Positions 45,481 to 54,794 of a DNA stretch of 64,000 nt are shown piece after piece (the stretch's first letter is position 1; each line of letters opens with the position of its first letter). The translations under genes and the position numbers were made by a program. Source of the stretch: Negativicutes bacterium (lineage in GTDB: Bacteria > Bacillota_C > Negativicutes > Sporomusales_B > JARLHX01); the NCBI GenBank assembly GCA_031292035.1, contig JARLHX010000009.1, forward strand, positions 62,001 to 126,000, given 5' to 3'. A model generated the notes under the pieces. That model did no database searches. It saw only the letters and a program-made list of their open reading frames with translations, and was not told where the DNA came from.

Positions 45481-45722
45481 TGCCCTTCTGCCTTCACAAC
45501 GTTGATGTTTTTTGCTTCTTCCCGCCGCAGGGCCAGCTTGGTACCACGCACTAAAATTTCCACCGGGTCGGTCAGCGGGGCTTGACGGAGTATTTCGACA
45601 CGGGTTCCAGGCGTAATCCCCATTTGGAGCATACGGAGACGTGAACTACCGCTGCCGGTAATCCGCGTAATCTTCAGTGCTGACTGTTCCTGCGCCGTAT
45701 CTAAAGTGAACTCTCCGGACAT
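45477..45722 (-). CDS. feoA: Ferrous iron transport protein A
   Basis: An 81-residue SH3-like protein needed for FeoB activity. It shows LRMLQMGITPGTRVEILRQAPLTDPVEILVRGTKLALRREEA, the usual FeoA core in two parts. The start is firm: GAAGGAGGCGACAG precedes the ATG. Coupled to feoB by a 4-base overlap. Confidence 0.93.
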   Translation of the reverse strand: MSGEFTLDTAQEQSALKITRITGSGSSRLRMLQMGITPGTRVEILRQAPLTDPVEILVRGTKLALRREEAKNINVVKAEGQ

Positions 45723-45739
45723 TCTGTCGCCTCCTTCGA

Positions 45740-45780
45740 GTAAATGAAAAACATTATCAATTAACCCTACAATTATTATA
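45740..45780 (-). promoter_or_regulatory. feoA promoter with Fur-box-like site
   Basis: On the minus strand a TATAAT box (45775-45780) is followed by GATAATGTTTTTCATTTAC (45758-45740), which agrees with 14 of 19 positions of the Fur consensus. The -35 box (TTTATA) is weak. The site would sit just downstream of the start of transcription. Confidence 0.5.
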
Positions 45781-45980
45781 CCGTATAATCTGGCAATTAT
45801 AAACAGGGCGGATGAAAAAAAATCGAATGATTGAGAAACGATCGGTGACCAATGGCGTTGCCTGGCAGGATTTTAGCGGCGACCAGGAAATATTATATAT
45901 ATTACGGCTTGGATGGCGCGGTTGTCATTTCGGCCAACACAGCAGCGTTCATGTATAATTTGCGCTTGAATGGGGAAAAA

Positions 45981-46895
45981 ATGCACAAGGCAAGGCGTTT
46001 GTACGTCGAAATTATATTATTGATAGTGGCCTTTATCTGGGGAATTAATCTGCCGATCATGAAAATCGGGCTTGCATATCTGGCTCCCGCCCCCTACAAT
46101 TCCATCAGGGTGCTGATCGCCATTCCGATTGTCTGGCTGGTGCTGGCCCTTTCCAAGACCTACCGACCTGTCGACAGGAGCGACATTAAGACCATTGCGT
46201 TGATCAGCGTGCTGGGCTTTTTCGTCTTCCAACTTTTTTTCACAGCCGGGGTACAGAGTACCACCGCAGGCAACGCTTCGGTCTTCTTGGGGATGCTGCC
46301 GCTGACGGTGGCGGGCATCAATCGCTTGTTCAATATTGAAGTGATTGTCCCAAGGGTGATGGTGGCCATCGTCGCCTCTCTGGGGGGAATCGTTCTGATG
46401 GTGGTCGGGTCAGGCAAGGAACTGAGCTTTGCCGGGAATCATGTGCTCGGGGCGCTGCTGCTACTGTTCGCCCAATTTGGCTATGGCTATTATACTGTGT
46501 TTTCTAAAGACCTGATGCGTAAGTATTCCCCCTATCAGGTCACAGCCTATGTCATTACCCTTTCCGGCATATTGTTTTTGCTGGTTTCACTGCCGGAGAT
46601 GCTGACCCTCGAGTGGAGCGGTATTCCTCTGAGCGGGTGGCTGAGCACCCTGTATTCCGGCATTTTTGCCCTCTGTATCGGCAATTATCTTTGGGTCTGG
46701 GGGGTGGGGAAAATCGGTAGCGCCAGGTCTTCGCTATACAACAATTTGTCGCCGGCTTTTGCCATTATCACCAGTTACTTCTTGTTGGGGGAAACATTCG
46801 GATTGCCGCAATGCGCAGGAGCTGCCGTGATATTTTGGGGTGTATATCTGACCCGGACCAGACCGGGCGCGCCGGCAACCGAGACCGAAAAATAA
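45981..46895 (+). CDS. EamA/DMT family transporter
   Basis: A 304-residue membrane protein with 10 hydrophobic segments in two EamA repeats (FIWGINLPIMKIGL in the first, FGYGYYTVFSKDL in the second). Such proteins export amino acids, metabolites or drugs; substrate unknown. ATG 45981 follows TGGGGAAAAA; the open frame upstream contains a TATAAT box at about 45955 and is likely the promoter region, so a longer protein is not expected. It runs divergent from feoA. Confidence 0.85.
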   Translation: MHKARRLYVEIILLIVAFIWGINLPIMKIGLAYLAPAPYNSIRVLIAIPIVWLVLALSKTYRPVDRSDIKTIALISVLGFFVFQLFFTAGVQSTTAGNASVFLGMLPLTVAGINRLFNIEVIVPRVMVAIVASLGGIVLMVVGSGKELSFAGNHVLGALLLLFAQFGYGYYTVFSKDLMRKYSPYQVTAYVITLSGILFLLVSLPEMLTLEWSGIPLSGWLSTLYSGIFALCIGNYLWVWGVGKIGSARSSLYNNLSPAFAIITSYFLLGETFGLPQCAGAAVIFWGVYLTRTRPGAPATETEK

Positions 46896-46936
46896 CAAGA
46901 GTTTGCCAATGGCAGGGATTGAAGATGGAGGATTCT

Positions 46937-47710
46937 ATGTTGATTGATACCCATATGCACACCCAATTTTCCACCGACTCGGGCATGACCCTCGCCGAGG
47001 CCATCGCCCGGGGGCGCGAACTCGATATGGCCATTACCATTACTGAGCATTTGGATCTCGATTATCCGAAGCCCAAGGCCTTTATCTTTGATATCGACGA
47101 ATATTTTCAGGCCTATAGTCGCTATCGCAGCGACGCGGTGCTGCTAGGCATCGAAATCGGCATGCGCAGCGAGCTTGTCCAGGCCAACCGCGCGGTAGTT
47201 GAGGGACACCCCTTCGATTTTGTCATTGGATCCATCCATGTCATCGACAATATTGACATCTATCTCGAGGAATTTTATCATGGCCGCAGCAAACGGGACG
47301 TTTACGGCCAGTACTTCACTTCGATGCTGGACTGTCTGGAGACCTACGACTTTATCGACAGCCTGGGGCATATTGACTATATAGCCCGTTATGCCAAATT
47401 CGCCGACCCCGAAGTGCGCTACAGTGAGTTTGCCGATTACATCGACCAGGTGTTGGTCATGCTGATCGACAAACAAAAGGCTCTGGAAATCAATACCCGT
47501 CGGCTGGACCAGCCAGAAGCGGTCTCAGCGCTGATACCTATCTATCGTAGGTTTGCCGAGTTGGGTGGGCGGTGGGTGACCATTGGTTCAGACGCCCATA
47601 CCCCGAAGGATATCGGTAAACACTTTGCGCAGGCGCAGGAAATGGCCGCCAGTTGCGGCCTGAGGCCAGTCTGGTTCAACGCCCGGGAGCCGCATTACCT
47701 CGATATTTGA
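46937..47710 (+). CDS. PHP-domain phosphatase, histidinol-phosphatase type (HisJ/HisK-like)
   Basis: A 257-residue PHP metal-dependent phosphoesterase. The metal ligands are in DTHMHTQFSTD (residues 4-14), ITEHLD, GIEIGM (Glu), GSIHVID (His), GHIDYIAR and GSDAHTPKDIG. The family includes histidinol-phosphate phosphatases; no other his gene is in the window, so another phosphomonoester is possible. ATG 46937 follows ATGGAGG. Confidence 0.88.
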   Translation: MLIDTHMHTQFSTDSGMTLAEAIARGRELDMAITITEHLDLDYPKPKAFIFDIDEYFQAYSRYRSDAVLLGIEIGMRSELVQANRAVVEGHPFDFVIGSIHVIDNIDIYLEEFYHGRSKRDVYGQYFTSMLDCLETYDFIDSLGHIDYIARYAKFADPEVRYSEFADYIDQVLVMLIDKQKALEINTRRLDQPEAVSALIPIYRRFAELGGRWVTIGSDAHTPKDIGKHFAQAQEMAASCGLRPVWFNAREPHYLDI

Positions 47711-47727
47711 AAAATGCTGTGATGTAA

Positions 47728-47754
47728 AAAGACTTGGCGGTTTGCCAAGTCTTT
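47728..47754. terminator. Bidirectional terminator
   Basis: Perfect 11-bp stem AAAGACTTGGC/GCCAAGTCTTT with loop GGTTT between converging genes. Confidence 0.85.
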
Positions 47755-47774
47755 CGAGTTTTTGCGATCAGGCT

Positions 47775-48128
47775 TTATTGAATTTTAGCAACCAATCCCT
47801 GGATGAAAGGATATTGGTAGGGCTCGCCGTTTAAGACCCTAAAAGCGGCGATGACCGAGGTGACGAGCAGGAGCAGCCATAGAACGGCCAAGACCGGGAT
47901 GAGAAAAAGACCGACAAGGAGAAAGCTCAAAAGGCCGACAAAGATCGACGCCGCTAAAATGGCCAGATGGGCCACCAGGGCCTGGCGGGCATGGTCATAT
48001 ACGAAAGGGTCGTCTTTTTTCAGCAGAAATATGATCAGCGGCGCAATGACAAGGCCGAGACCGCCGAGCAGGTAAGACAGATGGGCCATAACCGCCAATA
48101 ACTGTTGTTCACCGGAAATTTGCTGCAT
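47775..48128 (-). CDS. DUF4870 family membrane protein
   Basis: A 117-residue protein with three membrane segments (about residues 15-35, 55-78, 82-105) and a KKDDPFVYDHARQAL segment between the first two, the DUF4870/Tic20-like signature. Function unknown. ATG 48128 follows GGAGGGATCACC; an in-frame ATG at 48152 lacks a site. Confidence 0.88.
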   Translation of the reverse strand: MQQISGEQQLLAVMAHLSYLLGGLGLVIAPLIIFLLKKDDPFVYDHARQALVAHLAILAASIFVGLLSFLLVGLFLIPVLAVLWLLLLVTSVIAAFRVLNGEPYQYPFIQGLVAKIQ

Positions 48129-48301
48129 GGTGATCCCTCCAGATAAAATCATTGTAGCAATTGCCTGACCAGATGTACAGTGAATCTACTGCAGTATATG
48201 CCTGAAATGACCAAGAGAATCAGCTGCTATTTTTACCAGAAGAGGAATCTGCCGACCTGGCGCAGAAAACATCCGACAATATGGCAGGGAGGTGGTCGTT
48301 C

Positions 48302-48904
48302 TTGCAACTCTTGACAGCAATTAAGGAGCGCCGGAGTATCCGTAAATTTACGTCTGACCCTGTACCGCGGGAAGTTTTAGAAGATTTGATCAAAAAGGCG
48401 ATGTGGGCCCCGTCGGCGATGAATACCCAGCCCTGGAAGTTTTTTGTTCTTACCGGTAAACAAAAGGACCAATTCATTCGCATTGCGGCAAAATGCATCG
48501 ACCGGCTAGACGAGCGACTGAAGCAGCTTTTTAAGGATAATATGCGCAGCTTTGTCCATGGCTTTTTTAAAGATCTGGGCGGCGCTCCGGCTGTAGTGGT
48601 GGTGCTGACTGCCAAACCGGATATCCAGGGCTATATGCTTGGCAGCTATGAGTCGTCCACCGCAGCGCTGTATAATTTTTTGCTGCTGGCTCACGAGGCG
48701 GGTCTGGGGGCATGTTGGATGACCGGGCCGCTCTGGGTGGAGGATGAACTGCTGGAATTTTTGGCGCATCCCGACTGGCGCCTTGTGGGACTTACCCCGG
48801 TGGGCTACCCGGCGCAGTCGCCGCCGGTGCCGCCGCGCAAACATGAGACAATTGTCTGGCTGGGCGAAGAAGAGGATGAGGACGTTGGAAAAAACAAGGT
48901 TTGA
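48302..48904 (+). CDS. Nitroreductase family protein
   Basis: A 200-residue FMN-dependent oxidoreductase. The RRSIRKF motif near the N-terminus and APSAMNTQPW (about residues 35-44) bind FMN; EAGLGACWMTG is the second flavin motif. TTG 48302 is the start, as GGGAGGTGG is 6-7 bases upstream; the longer ATG 48281 runs into that site. It overlaps the next gene by 20 bases. Confidence 0.9.
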   Translation: MQLLTAIKERRSIRKFTSDPVPREVLEDLIKKAMWAPSAMNTQPWKFFVLTGKQKDQFIRIAAKCIDRLDERLKQLFKDNMRSFVHGFFKDLGGAPAVVVVLTAKPDIQGYMLGSYESSTAALYNFLLLAHEAGLGACWMTGPLWVEDELLEFLAHPDWRLVGLTPVGYPAQSPPVPPRKHETIVWLGEEEDEDVGKNKV

Positions 48905-50057
48905 CCAAATCATTGATCGCCGTAATACCGGCGCGGAGAAATGGGATGCCCTAAACGCCGTTTTCGGTGCCGACGATGTGCTGCCGCTATGGGTGGCAGA
49001 TATGGATTTTGCCTCGCCGCCGGCGGTGGCTGAGGCGTTGCAGGCCCGAGCCGCCCATCCGGTTTACGGCTATCATGTCCGTGGTGATGGTTACTATGCC
49101 GCAGCAGTCGACTGGCTGGGGCGGCGGCATGGCTGGGCGGTCGAGAAAGATTGGCTGTCAGACGTGCCGGGGGTGGTCACAGCCATCAGTGTTGCCATCC
49201 AGGCGTTCACCCAGCCGGGGGACAAAGTCCTGATCCAGCCGCCGGTCTATCCCCGGTTTTTTTCCGCTGTCCAGCAAAACCGGCGCCAGCTTGTCACCAA
49301 CCCATTGCGGCAGGACGGACAGGGTTATCATATCGATTTTGAACATTTTGAACAGGCGATGGCTGACGGCGTAAAACTGGTGGTGTTGTGCAGCCCCCAC
49401 AACCCTGTGGGCCGGGTGTGGACCAGGGAAGAACTCATCAGGCTGGGCAGCATCTGCCTGCGCCACAAGGCCTTGATTATCGCCGATGAGATTCACGCCG
49501 ACATTGTTTTCAAGGGGCACCATCATCTGCCGCTGGCGGCGCTGTCGCCAGAACTGGCTGCCTGTACCGTGACCTGCATCGCCCCAAGTAAAACCTTTAA
49601 TGTCGCAGGACTGGCGACGTCTTTAACAGTCATTGCCGACCCTGAATTGCGGGTTCGCTATAATGCGGCCCTGGCAGCGCTGAACCTTGGCGAAGGTAAC
49701 ATCTTTGGCAATATTGCCCTGGAGGCTGCTTACCGTCATGGCGGTGAATGGCTGGACGGACTGCTGGAATATCTGGAGGACAATGCCGATTTTGTGGTCG
49801 ATTTCTTTCGGCGCCATATTCCCGGCATTGCTGTGGCCAAGCCGGAAGCCACCTATCTGGCCTGGCTGGACTGCCGCAGTTTAGGTATGACACCGGCTGA
49901 CCTCAAAGATTTTTTTGTCCGGCAGGCTAAAGTGGGCCTGAGTGACGGGACGCGATTCGGCGCTGAAGGCTTTATGCGGCTTAACTTCGGTTGCCCTCGC
50001 CCACTGCTGCGGCAGGGGCTGCAACGGATCGCCGCGGCATGCAACAATAGGCTCTAA
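48885..50057 (+). CDS. PatB/MalY family PLP-dependent C-S lyase or aminotransferase
   Basis: A 390-residue class I/II aminotransferase-fold protein. Markers are IDRRNTGAEKWD at the start (MalY/PatB opening), SPHNPVGRVWTREEL, DEIHADIVF, and the PLP lysine in APSKTFNVAGL (about residue 235). PatB cleaves cystathionine or cysteine conjugates; a histidinol-phosphate aminotransferase role is less likely. TTG 48885 has AGAGG at 9 bases; ATG 48876 is in frame but too close to the site. Coupled to the nitroreductase gene. Confidence 0.88.
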   Translation: MEKTRFDQIIDRRNTGAEKWDALNAVFGADDVLPLWVADMDFASPPAVAEALQARAAHPVYGYHVRGDGYYAAAVDWLGRRHGWAVEKDWLSDVPGVVTAISVAIQAFTQPGDKVLIQPPVYPRFFSAVQQNRRQLVTNPLRQDGQGYHIDFEHFEQAMADGVKLVVLCSPHNPVGRVWTREELIRLGSICLRHKALIIADEIHADIVFKGHHHLPLAALSPELAACTVTCIAPSKTFNVAGLATSLTVIADPELRVRYNAALAALNLGEGNIFGNIALEAAYRHGGEWLDGLLEYLEDNADFVVDFFRRHIPGIAVAKPEATYLAWLDCRSLGMTPADLKDFFVRQAKVGLSDGTRFGAEGFMRLNFGCPRPLLRQGLQRIAAACNNRL

Positions 50058-50070
50058 ATCCATTTACTAT

Positions 50071-50107
50071 GGCACTGTCTGCCTGCGGCAACAGTGCCTT
50101 TTGTTTT
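50071..50107 (+). terminator. Terminator after the patB-like gene
   Basis: GGCACTGT with ACAGTGCC (inner TGCC/GGCA), then TTTTGTTTT. A second hairpin GCCGGG/CCCGGC follows at 50108-50130. Confidence 0.85.
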
Positions 50108-50264
50108 GCCGGGGCAGGATTTTGCCCGGCTTTCGTAAAACCCTACCAAATAGATAGAAGAAAAGATGGCTGCTCTTTTCATGCTCACACCCCGGGCATC
50201 GCTATGATTTCAGATCAAAAGCTGGTTGCAGCGAGGGGCCGCTGGTTTGGCGAGAGAGGACTTT
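50108..50264. other. Spacer before purL
   Basis: Apart from the second hairpin I see no gene. Purine riboswitch motifs and PurR boxes were looked for and not recognised. Confidence 0.5.
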
Positions 50265-50294
50265 TTGACCAGATGGTGGGACAAGTGATACAAT
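50265..50294 (+). promoter_or_regulatory. Promoter of purL
   Basis: TTGACC (50265-50270), 18 bases, TACAAT (50289-50294). Confidence 0.65.
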
Positions 50295-50354
50295 AATAAA
50301 AAACATTATGAGGCATCAGTCTTTGGGCTGAATTCAGATAAGGGAGAGTACAGC

Positions 50355-53300
50355 ATGCCACAGGCAGTTAAACGAATTTTTGTTGAGAAGAAAAGCGGTT
50401 TCGATGTGGAGGCTCATGGTTTATATTCGGAGTTTAGGCAGAATCTGGCGATCAAGGGTCTCAAGGGCGTGCGGGTAGTTAACCGCTATGATGTCGCTGG
50501 CCTGACCGACGAAGAGTATGCGCGGTCGCGCCACACCATTTTCGCCGAACCCAATGTAGACCACGTCTATGATGAGGAGCTGGCTGTCGCCGCAGCCGAC
50601 AGGGCTTTTGCGATGGAATACCTGCCTGGTCAGTATGACCAGCGGGCCGATTCGGCGGCCCAGTGTATCCAGATCTTGACCCAAAAGGAGCGGCCTCAGG
50701 TGGTTACCGCTAGGGTGATCATTCTTGAGGGCGTAGTCAATGACGACGAGTTTGCTAAAATTAAAGCCTACTGCATAAATCCGGTGGAAAGCCGTGAGGC
50801 GTCGCTGGTCAAGCCAGATAACCTGGAACTGGCAGCCGAATCGCCGCCCGATGTACCGGTATTGTCAGGCTTTATCGTGAAGACACCGGCCGAGCTGGCG
50901 CAGCTTTATAGCGAGCTGGGGCTGGCGATGAGTTTCGATGATTTGAAATTTTGTCAGGATTATTTTCGCGACAGCGAACGGCGAGACCCGAGCATTACCG
51001 AAATCAGGGTGATCGATACCTATTGGTCTGATCATTGCCGTCACACCACCTTTCTGACGGCAGTCAGTGATGTTTCCTTTGCAGACGGCCACTTCGGCCA
51101 ACCGGTAAAAGCAGCCTACCGCGAATACCTGGCAGCCAGGGAATATATTTATGGTGACCGGGAGAAGGACATCTGTCTGATGGACATGGCCGTGATGGGG
51201 ATGAAAGAACTCCGTAAGCGCGGCCTGCTTAGCGACCTGGACGAATCGGAAGAAGTCAACGCCTGTAGCATCGTTGTCGAGGCCCAGGTGGACGATCAGC
51301 CCCAAGAGTGGCTTGTGATGTTCAAAAATGAAACCCACAACCACCCCACCGAGATCGAGCCTTTCGGCGGAGCGGCCACCTGTTTGGGCGGTGCCATCCG
51401 CGATCCACTGTCCGGAAGGTCCTATGTCTATCAGGCTATGCGGGTTACCGGCAGTGGCGATCCCCGGACCAGTGTCGCCGCAACTCTGCCTGGCAAGCTG
51501 CCGCAGCGCAAAATCACAATCTCCGCCGCTGCCGGCTATAGCTCTTATGGTAATCAAATCGGCCTGGCCACCGGCCAGGTGGCCGAACTCTATGACGAAG
51601 GCTTCATCGCCAAGCGGATGGAGGTGGGGGCCGTGATCGCCGCCGCCCCCCGGGCGAATGTCGTCCGCGAGGCGCCTGTCGCTGGTGACGTTGTTCTGCT
51701 GGTCGGCGGGCGTACCGGCCGGGACGGTTGCGGCGGGGCCACCGGGTCGTCAAAGGAGCACACCGTGGACTCGCTGGCAACCTGTGGCGCCGAGGTCCAG
51801 AAGGGTAACCCGCCCACCGAACGGAAAATCCAGCGCCTCTTCCGCCACCCGGCGGTCAGTACGATGATAAAAAGATGCAATGACTTCGGGGCAGGCGGGG
51901 TGTCGGTGGCCATCGGCGAACTGACCGATGGCCTGAAGATCAACCTCGACGCCGTTCCGAAAAAATATGAAGGTCTTGATGGGACCGAACTGGCCATTTC
52001 CGAGTCTCAGGAACGGATGGCGGTGGTGGTTGCTGCCCGGGATGCAGCAGCTTTCAGCAGCTTTGCCGCTGCCGAAAACCTGGAAGTGACCCTGGTAGCG
52101 GAAGTGACCGGCGATAATCGGCTCAAAATGGTTTGGCGGGGCAAGGCCATTGTCGATGTCAGCCGCGATTTTCTCAACACCAACGGGGTACGCCAGACAA
52201 CAACAGTAACGGTGACGGCGCCTGGTGAAAGGGACAATTATTTCGCCGCCCTGCCGGATGCTGTGGGATCTGTCATCACCGATCTCAAAGCAGCCTGGCT
52301 GGCCAATCTCCGCGACCTGAACGTTGCCGGTCAGAAGGGACTGGTGGAACGGTTCGACAGCACCATCGGCGCGGCGACGGTTTTGATGCCGTTCGGCGGC
52401 AAGTACCAGGCCACCCCCGGCGAGGGGATGGTGGCCAAGCTGCCGGTCCTGGAAGGCGACACCACCACCGGCACCATCATGACCTATGGTTATGACCCGA
52501 AAATCGGCCAGTGGAGCCCCTTCCACGGCGCCCTTTACGCGGTGGTGGAGGCAGTTGCCAAGGTGGTGGCTCTAGGGGGCGACTATCGCCAGATCAGGCT
52601 GTCGCTGCAGGAATATTTCGAAAAACTCGGACAGGACCCGAGCCGCTGGGGCAAGCCTTTCAGCGCTCTCTTAGGCGCCTATCACGCCCAGAAACAGTTC
52701 GGCATTCCCGCCATCGGCGGCAAGGACAGCATGTCAGGTACCTTTATGGAGCTTAATGTGCCGCCGACCCTGGTGGCCTTCGCGGTAGACCCTGTCGATG
52801 TGCGGCAGGTGATTTCCGCGGAATTCAAACAGGTCGGCAGCAAGGTAGTACTGATCCCGGCGCCGCGGGACGCTGACGAACTGCCCGATTTTGCCTTGCT
52901 GGCCAAACATTATACTGCCATTCATGAGCTGATCAAGGCTGGCAAGGTGCTGGCAGCCGGCACGGTGCGAATGGGCGGCATCGCGGCGGCGATCAGCAAG
53001 ATGGCTTTTGGCAATCAAATCGGGGTGGCCTTTGCCGGGCCGGTTGAGCCGGTCAGCCTGTTTGCTCCCGATTATGGCTCGATCATTATGGAAATGGATG
53101 CTGCGACCGACCTTGCGGCGCTCAGTGGGATAGCCTACCGTGAGCTTGGCCGGACTCAGGCCGGGATAATTACTGTGAACGGTCTGGCGCTTGGACTGGA
53201 AGAAGCGTATGGCGAGTGGCAAAAGCCGCTGGCCGCCATCTTCCCGACTAGTCCCCAGGAGGAGACTCCTGCGCCTCAGGCGGTCCACTATACCCAGCGC

Positions 53301-54131
53301 AGCTCACGGCGGCCGGCTCTATCTGTGGCCAGGCCGCGGGTGCTCATCCCGGTTTTCCCGGGGACCAACTGTGAGTATGACAGTGCCAGGGCCTTTACCA
53401 AAGCCGGTGGCGTGGTGGAGACGATGGTGATTCGCAATCTCACGGCTGCCGCTGTCGAAGAGTCGATAGCCGCTATGGTCAGAGAAATCGCCCAAGCTCA
53501 AATCATCATGCTGCCAGGCGGTTTTAGCGCCGGCGACGAGCCGGACGGCTCCGGCAAGTTTATCGCCACCATGTTCCGCAATCCCCGGATCAAAGAGGCG
53601 GTAACCGCCTTTCTTTCGCAGCGTGACGGGCTGATGCTGGGGATTTGCAACGGCTTCCAGGCGCTGATAAAACTGGGCTTGGTGCCTTATGGCGAGATCA
53701 TCGACGAGGCGACCGCCGACTGCCCGACCCTCACCTTCAACACCATCGGCCGCCATGTTTCCTGTTTGGTTCGTACCAAGGTAACTTCGCCGCTGTCTCC
53801 CTGGTTCAGCAACCTGGCGGCGGGCGACATCCACACAGTGGCCGTTTCCCACGGCGAAGGACGGTTCGTTGCCAACGAGACGGAAATTGCCAGGATGATC
53901 AAAAACGGTCAGATTGCCACCCAGTATGTTGATCTGGACGGCAACCCCTCTGGCGACATTCGTTTCAACCCTAACGGGTCGACTCTGGCGGTGGAGGCGA
54001 TCACCAGCCCTGACGGCAGAATTCTCGGCAAGATGGCCCACTCGGAGCGGATTGGGCCCAGCGTCGCGGTCAATGTTCCCGGGGCAAAGGATCAACAGCT
54101 GTTTGCCGCAGGGATAGCCTATTTTAAATAA
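50355..54131 (+). CDS. purL: Single-chain phosphoribosylformylglycinamidine synthase (PurL-PurQ fusion)
   Basis: Fourth step of purine synthesis: FGAR plus glutamine and ATP to FGAM. At 1258 residues it carries the synthetase (PurL) and a C-terminal glutaminase (PurQ) in one chain, as in the clostridial-type enzyme, and no purS is needed. Visible motifs are KNETHNHPTEIEPFGGAATCLGG (central ATP site), GGKDSMSGTF, and in the last 260 residues PVFPGTNCEYDSA, LPGGFSAGDE and the Cys nucleophile of GICNGFQAL. AAGGGAGAG precedes ATG 50355. No other pur biosynthesis gene is adjacent, yet the repressor gene purR is 26 kb upstream. Confidence 0.97.
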   Translation: MPQAVKRIFVEKKSGFDVEAHGLYSEFRQNLAIKGLKGVRVVNRYDVAGLTDEEYARSRHTIFAEPNVDHVYDEELAVAAADRAFAMEYLPGQYDQRADSAAQCIQILTQKERPQVVTARVIILEGVVNDDEFAKIKAYCINPVESREASLVKPDNLELAAESPPDVPVLSGFIVKTPAELAQLYSELGLAMSFDDLKFCQDYFRDSERRDPSITEIRVIDTYWSDHCRHTTFLTAVSDVSFADGHFGQPVKAAYREYLAAREYIYGDREKDICLMDMAVMGMKELRKRGLLSDLDESEEVNACSIVVEAQVDDQPQEWLVMFKNETHNHPTEIEPFGGAATCLGGAIRDPLSGRSYVYQAMRVTGSGDPRTSVAATLPGKLPQRKITISAAAGYSSYGNQIGLATGQVAELYDEGFIAKRMEVGAVIAAAPRANVVREAPVAGDVVLLVGGRTGRDGCGGATGSSKEHTVDSLATCGAEVQKGNPPTERKIQRLFRHPAVSTMIKRCNDFGAGGVSVAIGELTDGLKINLDAVPKKYEGLDGTELAISESQERMAVVVAARDAAAFSSFAAAENLEVTLVAEVTGDNRLKMVWRGKAIVDVSRDFLNTNGVRQTTTVTVTAPGERDNYFAALPDAVGSVITDLKAAWLANLRDLNVAGQKGLVERFDSTIGAATVLMPFGGKYQATPGEGMVAKLPVLEGDTTTGTIMTYGYDPKIGQWSPFHGALYAVVEAVAKVVALGGDYRQIRLSLQEYFEKLGQDPSRWGKPFSALLGAYHAQKQFGIPAIGGKDSMSGTFMELNVPPTLVAFAVDPVDVRQVISAEFKQVGSKVVLIPAPRDADELPDFALLAKHYTAIHELIKAGKVLAAGTVRMGGIAAAISKMAFGNQIGVAFAGPVEPVSLFAPDYGSIIMEMDAATDLAALSGIAYRELGRTQAGIITVNGLALGLEEAYGEWQKPLAAIFPTSPQEETPAPQAVHYTQRSSRRPALSVARPRVLIPVFPGTNCEYDSARAFTKAGGVVETMVIRNLTAAAVEESIAAMVREIAQAQIIMLPGGFSAGDEPDGSGKFIATMFRNPRIKEAVTAFLSQRDGLMLGICNGFQALIKLGLVPYGEIIDEATADCPTLTFNTIGRHVSCLVRTKVTSPLSPWFSNLAAGDIHTVAVSHGEGRFVANETEIARMIKNGQIATQYVDLDGNPSGDIRFNPNGSTLAVEAITSPDGRILGKMAHSERIGPSVAVNVPGAKDQQLFAAGIAYFK

Positions 54132-54143
54132 TGACCTTAGCGG

Positions 54144-54185
54144 AAACCCTTGTCAGGCGATTGCCAGACAGGGGTTTCTTTTGTT
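54144..54185 (+). terminator. Terminator after purL
   Basis: AAACCCTTGTC with GACAGGGGTTT (one G-U pair), followed by CTTTTG. Confidence 0.8.
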
Positions 54186-54274
54186 GTCCGGACTGGGCGG
54201 ATTTATAAGGGTGTATAAACGCCTTGCGAGGGGCATATACTTCTTGATGAAGCAAGTATAAAGGAGGATGAAAT

Positions 54275-54682
54275 ATGGCTGTAAAAGTAGGAACCGAAGT
54301 GGACGAACTGGTACTGGATAAGTTCGTTCCTTTTCGCGAACGGCTCATGGATGCCATCCAGAGCAAGCATCCCCACATTTTTACCATGATCAACGCAGTG
54401 CTGTCCGGCAAAAAGAATAAAGTGGGGATGCAGGTGACTGAAGGCGGCCGCACTGCAGGTGAATACACCTTTAGTCTGGACGGGATGCGGATTGTCCGCA
54501 CCGATCCAGGCAAGATCGAATCCGAATTTCACCATCCTTTTTTAGGGATTATCAAGCCCTATGCGCTTATTGAACGCGGCGACCTGGAAAAACTGATCGC
54601 CGATGAAGCGGCGCTCACTGCCGACCTGTTTCCGGCGTTGGCCAGGCACCTGCCGAAACTGACAGTTAAATTCAAGAGCTGA
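54275..54682 (+). CDS. Conserved-looking protein of unknown function, weakly SCP2-like
   Basis: A 135-residue soluble protein. A helical N-terminus (about 1-45) precedes an alpha/beta part (KVGMQVTEGGRTAGEYTFSLDG; LIERGDLEKLIADEAAL) that resembles the lipid-binding SCP2 fold in its pattern, but this is weak. ATG 54275 follows AAAGGAGGATG. It stands between purL and a cytochrome b gene. A possible sigma-E-like element (GTATAAA-N14-CATATACT) lies 30-60 bases upstream. Confidence 0.7.
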   Translation: MAVKVGTEVDELVLDKFVPFRERLMDAIQSKHPHIFTMINAVLSGKKNKVGMQVTEGGRTAGEYTFSLDGMRIVRTDPGKIESEFHHPFLGIIKPYALIERGDLEKLIADEAALTADLFPALARHLPKLTVKFKS

Positions 54683-54794
54683 TCCAACGGCGACAACGTT
54701 CGCCGTTGTTGCCATTTGTTGGCCTGGTGAAGGGCGAGGGATAGCGGCGGCGGCGGTGGGGGAAATTATAGTCGTTGTTCAGGGAGGAATCGAG

